Source: Flagellimonas onchidii | GTDB taxonomy: Bacteria > Bacteroidota > Bacteroidia > Flavobacteriales > Flavobacteriaceae | Length of the DNA: 64,000 nucleotides | Assembly: GCF_004804315.1 (NCBI RefSeq) | Contig: NZ_SRXX01000013.1 | Span: 1 to 64,000 of the forward strand | Direction: 5' to 3' | Shown here: piece by piece, positions 61,225 to 64,000 of the stretch | Position numbering within the stretch: the stretch's first letter is position 1 | Layout of the letters: every line of letters starts with the position of its first letter | Translations under genes and position numbers: made by a program | Notes under the pieces: model-generated | The model's input: the letters and a program-made list of their open reading frames with translations, nothing else | Databases searched by the model: none | Told to the model about the DNA's origin: nothing

Positions 61225-61237
61225 TTCTAGTTCCTAA

Positions 61238-63643
61238 ATGAAAAGGCATATCAATAAAGTTGCCGTAATAGGCTCTGGTATCATGGGTAGTGGCATAGCC
61301 TGCCATTTTGCCAATATCGGTGTCGAAGTTTTGTTATTGGACATTGTTCCTCGAGAACTCAACGACAAGGAAAAAGCGAAAGGATTGACTTTGGAGAGTA
61401 AAATCGTTCGAAACCGCTTGGTCAATGATTCATTGGCTGCAGCTCTTAAGTCCAAACCCTCGCCGATTTATCATAAAAAGTTTGCTGGTAGAATCAAGAC
61501 CGGTAATCTTGAAGATGATATTTCAAAAGTTGGTGATGTAGATTGGATCATTGAGGTGGTTGTGGAACGTTTGGATATCAAGAAACAGGTCTTTGAAAAT
61601 CTGGAGAAACATAGAAAGCCCGGTACGCTAATCACATCCAATACTTCTGGAATACCTATTAAATTTATGAGTGAAGGGAGGAGTGAAGATTTTCAAAAAC
61701 ACTTCTGTGGAACACACTTTTTCAATCCGGCCAGATACCTGAAGCTTTTTGAGATTATTCCAGGGCCTAAGACCTCTAAAGAAGTTTTGACCTTTTTAAA
61801 TGGTTATGGTGAGCAGTTCTTGGGTAAAACCTCCGTGGTAGCTAAAGACACTCCTGCTTTCATTGGAAACAGGATTGGAATTTTCAGTATTCAAAGTCTT
61901 TTTCATGCCGTAAAAGACTTAGGAATGACGGTAGAAGAAGTGGACAAACTTACCGGGCCCGTAATCGGAAGACCAAAATCGGCAACCTTCAGAACCGTGG
62001 ATGTAGTTGGACTAGACACTTTGGTGCATGTTGCTAACGGAATCCATGAAAACTGTAAGGATGATGAACGTTTGGAACTCTTCAAATTGCCAGATTTCAT
62101 CAAGTCCATGGTCGACAATAAATGGTTGGGGAGCAAATCAGGACAAGGTTTTTATAAAAAGATCAAAGATGATAGTGGTAAGAGTGAAATCCTAACTTTG
62201 GATTTGGATACAATGGACTACCGCTCTAAAAAAAGCGCCAAGTTCGCCACTTTGGAGTTGACCAAAACCATTGACAAAGTAGTAGACCGTTTTTCAGTTC
62301 TTACATCCGGTAAGGATAAAGCTGGAGAGTTTTATAGAAAAAGTTTTGGCGCACTTTTTGCATATGTCTCTCACCGAATTCCTGAAATTTCGGATGAGCT
62401 TTACAAAATTGATGATGCCATGAAAGCTGGTTTTGGGTGGGAACATGGACCCTTCCAAATTTGGGATGCCGTAGGCTTGGAAAAGGGAATAGAATTCGCC
62501 AAGGCAGAAGGTCTGGAAGTTGCTTCATGGGTAAACAACATGAAGGAAGCTGGTATTAATTCTTTCTATTCGGTAAAAGATGGTGCCACCTATTTTTATG
62601 ATGCTCCAAAAAAGACCATGGAAAAAGTTCCTGGTCAAGATGCGTTTATCATTTTGGATAACATCAGGAAATCCAATGAAGTCTTCAAAAACAGTGGTGT
62701 TGTTATCGAAGATTTGGGTGATGGAATCCTAAATATTGAGTTCCAGTCCAAAATGAACACCATAGGTGGCGATGTGTTGGCTGGTTTGAATAAGGCTGTC
62801 GACATAGCGGAAAAGGATTTTCAAGGTTTAGTAGTAGGTAATCAAGCTGCAAACTTCTCTGTGGGTGCCAATATCGGAATGATTTTCATGATGGCTGTTG
62901 AGCAAGAATATGACGAGTTGAACATGGCCATCAAATACTTCCAAGATACCATGATGCGTATGCGCTATTCATCCATCCCTACCATTTCAGCACCTCACGG
63001 AATGTGTTTGGGAGGAGGTTGTGAGCTTTCTTTACATGCAGACAAAATTGTAGCTGCCGCGGAAACTTATATAGGTTTAGTGGAGTTTGGAGTAGGCGTA
63101 ATTCCAGGGGGTGGAGGCTCCAAGGAAATGGCTTTACGAGCATCCGATACTTTTAGAAAGAATGATGTGGAATTGAATGTGCTGCAGGAATATTTTTTGA
63201 CCATCGGTATGGCAAAAGTGTCGACATCGGCCTATGAAGCGTACGATTTAGGGATACTTCAAAAAGGAAAGGATGTAGTGGTTGTCAATAAAGACCGACA
63301 AATAGCTACGGCTAAGGCTTATGCAAAACTAATGGCCGAAGCAGGGTACACAAAACCTCCGAAGCGAACAGATGTAAAAGTACTTGGAAAACAAGCTTTG
63401 GGAATGTTCCTAGTTGGTACCGATTCCATGGAAGCGGGGCATTATATATCTGAACACGACAAGAAAATCGCTGATAAACTGGCATACGTAATGGCCGGTG
63501 GAGATTTATCCGAAGCTAGTTATGTCAGTGAGCAATATCTGTTGGATTTGGAGCGCGAAGCTTTTCTTTCATTATGCACAGAAAGAAAAACATTGGAGCG
63601 TATCCAACATATGTTGAAAACAGGAAAACCCTTAAGGAATTAG
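61238..63643 (+). CDS. 3-hydroxyacyl-CoA dehydrogenase/enoyl-CoA hydratase (FadB/FadJ-like)
   Basis: The 801-residue protein has an N-terminal NAD-binding domain (VAVIGSGIMGSGIACHFANI), a 3HCDH domain (CGTHFFNPARYLKLFEIIPG) and a C-terminal enoyl-CoA hydratase domain (GMCLGGGCELSLHADKIVAA; VGVIPGGGGSKEMAL). The order is the reverse of E. coli FadB, in which the hydratase is N-terminal. It carries out two steps of beta-oxidation. The thiolase gene follows, with an inverted repeat in the gap. Confidence 0.93.
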   Translation: MKRHINKVAVIGSGIMGSGIACHFANIGVEVLLLDIVPRELNDKEKAKGLTLESKIVRNRLVNDSLAAALKSKPSPIYHKKFAGRIKTGNLEDDISKVGDVDWIIEVVVERLDIKKQVFENLEKHRKPGTLITSNTSGIPIKFMSEGRSEDFQKHFCGTHFFNPARYLKLFEIIPGPKTSKEVLTFLNGYGEQFLGKTSVVAKDTPAFIGNRIGIFSIQSLFHAVKDLGMTVEEVDKLTGPVIGRPKSATFRTVDVVGLDTLVHVANGIHENCKDDERLELFKLPDFIKSMVDNKWLGSKSGQGFYKKIKDDSGKSEILTLDLDTMDYRSKKSAKFATLELTKTIDKVVDRFSVLTSGKDKAGEFYRKSFGALFAYVSHRIPEISDELYKIDDAMKAGFGWEHGPFQIWDAVGLEKGIEFAKAEGLEVASWVNNMKEAGINSFYSVKDGATYFYDAPKKTMEKVPGQDAFIILDNIRKSNEVFKNSGVVIEDLGDGILNIEFQSKMNTIGGDVLAGLNKAVDIAEKDFQGLVVGNQAANFSVGANIGMIFMMAVEQEYDELNMAIKYFQDTMMRMRYSSIPTISAPHGMCLGGGCELSLHADKIVAAAETYIGLVEFGVGVIPGGGGSKEMALRASDTFRKNDVELNVLQEYFLTIGMAKVSTSAYEAYDLGILQKGKDVVVVNKDRQIATAKAYAKLMAEAGYTKPPKRTDVKVLGKQALGMFLVGTDSMEAGHYISEHDKKIADKLAYVMAGGDLSEASYVSEQYLLDLEREAFLSLCTERKTLERIQHMLKTGKPLRN

Positions 63644-63647
63644 ATTA

Positions 63648-63696
63648 TTGGATTGTTGGGATATTCGATTATTCGAATAACATATCCAATCATCCA
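63648..63696 (+). repeat. inverted repeat between the FadB/J-like gene and the thiolase gene
   Basis: TTGGATTGTTGGGATAT (63648-63664) pairs imperfectly with ATATCCAATCATCCAA (63681-63696), with an inner palindrome TTATTCGAATAA (63669-63680). There is no T run, so it is not a standard terminator; it may be an RNA-stability element. Confidence 0.6.
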
Positions 63697-63726
63697 AAAA
63701 TCTATAAATCTGATAATCAAAATATA

Positions 63727-64000
63727 ATGAAAACAGCATATATAGTAAAAGCATATAGAACAGCGGTCGGTAAGGCTCCCCGAGGTTTATTCCGGTTTAA
63801 AAGACCTGATGAATTGGCGGCTGAGACCATTGAACATATGATGAAAGAACTACCGGGTCTTGATAAACAGCGAATTGATGATGTAATTGTAGGTAACGCC
63901 ATGCCTGAAGCAGAGCAAGGTCTAAATATGGCAAGATTGATTTCATTAATGGGCTTAAACATCGATGATGTTCCAGGGGTAACTGTAAATCGCTATTGTG
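63727..64000 (+). CDS. acetyl-CoA C-acyltransferase (thiolase), 3' end outside window
   Basis: The frame starts MKTAYIVKAYRTAVGKAPRG and is open to the window edge, where it reads VTVNRYC. The final Cys is the expected catalytic Cys of thiolase (NRYCASG). Its position as the last gene of the beta-oxidation row supports this. About 91 residues are visible of an expected 390-400. Confidence 0.92.
   Translation, partial: MKTAYIVKAYRTAVGKAPRGLFRFKRPDELAAETIEHMMKELPGLDKQRIDDVIVGNAMPEAEQGLNMARLISLMGLNIDDVPGVTVNRYC

Noticed and set aside
1..64000. tRNA or rRNA genes
   Set aside because: No cloverleaf-like or rRNA-like sequence was noticed in the gaps between genes; this was by eye only and a tRNA scan would settle it.

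Overview
This window looks like the chromosome of a marine member of the Flavobacteriaceae (Bacteroidota). The support is Bacteroidota-type promoters (-7 box TAnnTTTG, for example before rpmH and the type B L31 gene), DUF4252, DUF4199, DUF6263 and DUF6515 proteins, a GlmU-like sugar nucleotidyltransferase of the Bacteroidetes type, a short CarB, many lipoproteins and secreted proteins, and dispersed intergenic hairpin repeats. The genus is not certain; an Allomuricauda-like organism is only a guess.

Layout. Positions 1-6280 are an accessory strip on the minus strand: small secreted proteins and lipoproteins, a methyltransferase, a rhomboid protease remnant and several repeats. Positions 6283-11639 hold an MscS channel, an ECF sigma operon with three DUF4252 genes, and an S41 protease. 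Positions 11689-17855 are a vitamin B12 uptake region: a cobalamin riboswitch, a TonB-dependent receptor and a leaderless BtuF-like protein leftward, and a BtuF-BtuC-BtuD-like ABC system rightward. Positions 17974-26074 hold rmuC, the oxidative pentose phosphate genes pgl, zwf and gnd, and an ECF42-like sigma factor with a DGPF (YciI) protein and two YHS-like proteins. Positions 26185-30882 hold carB, rpmH (L34) and two conserved genes. Positions 30883-33865 are accessory: a C10 (streptopain-like) protease lipoprotein, a companion lipoprotein and an SH3-type secreted protein. Positions 33915-37407 hold a lytic transglycosylase, a hydrolase, a GNAT protein and mtaB.

The most unusual part is 37588-41759. 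Five plus-strand genes (TlpA-like thioredoxin, AraC regulator, VOC protein, second thioredoxin-fold protein, 73-residue protein) are separated by three large imperfect inverted repeats of about 132-137 bp. These start at or within a few bases of a stop codon, have complementary arms about 70-80 bases apart, and end in a conserved GACCGTTAGC-like core. Half-elements lie at both edges of the block. The arrangement resembles an integron gene-cassette array with attC-like sites, but no integrase gene is in the window. A related site follows a lipoprotein gene at 5291-5420, and related right-end motifs occur at 971-1010 and 5983-6022.

Positions 41803-60636 are mostly housekeeping: the GlmU-like enzyme, L31, a glycosyltransferase, a phosphohexomutase, an MsbA-like exporter, a second ECF sigma operon, an RsmB-like methyltransferase, purL, a GH20 hexosaminidase and an acyl-CoA ligase. 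The window ends in a fatty-acid beta-oxidation operon (MarR regulator, FadB/J-like enzyme, thiolase cut at the edge) preceded by a 26-bp perfect palindrome that is a good operator candidate.
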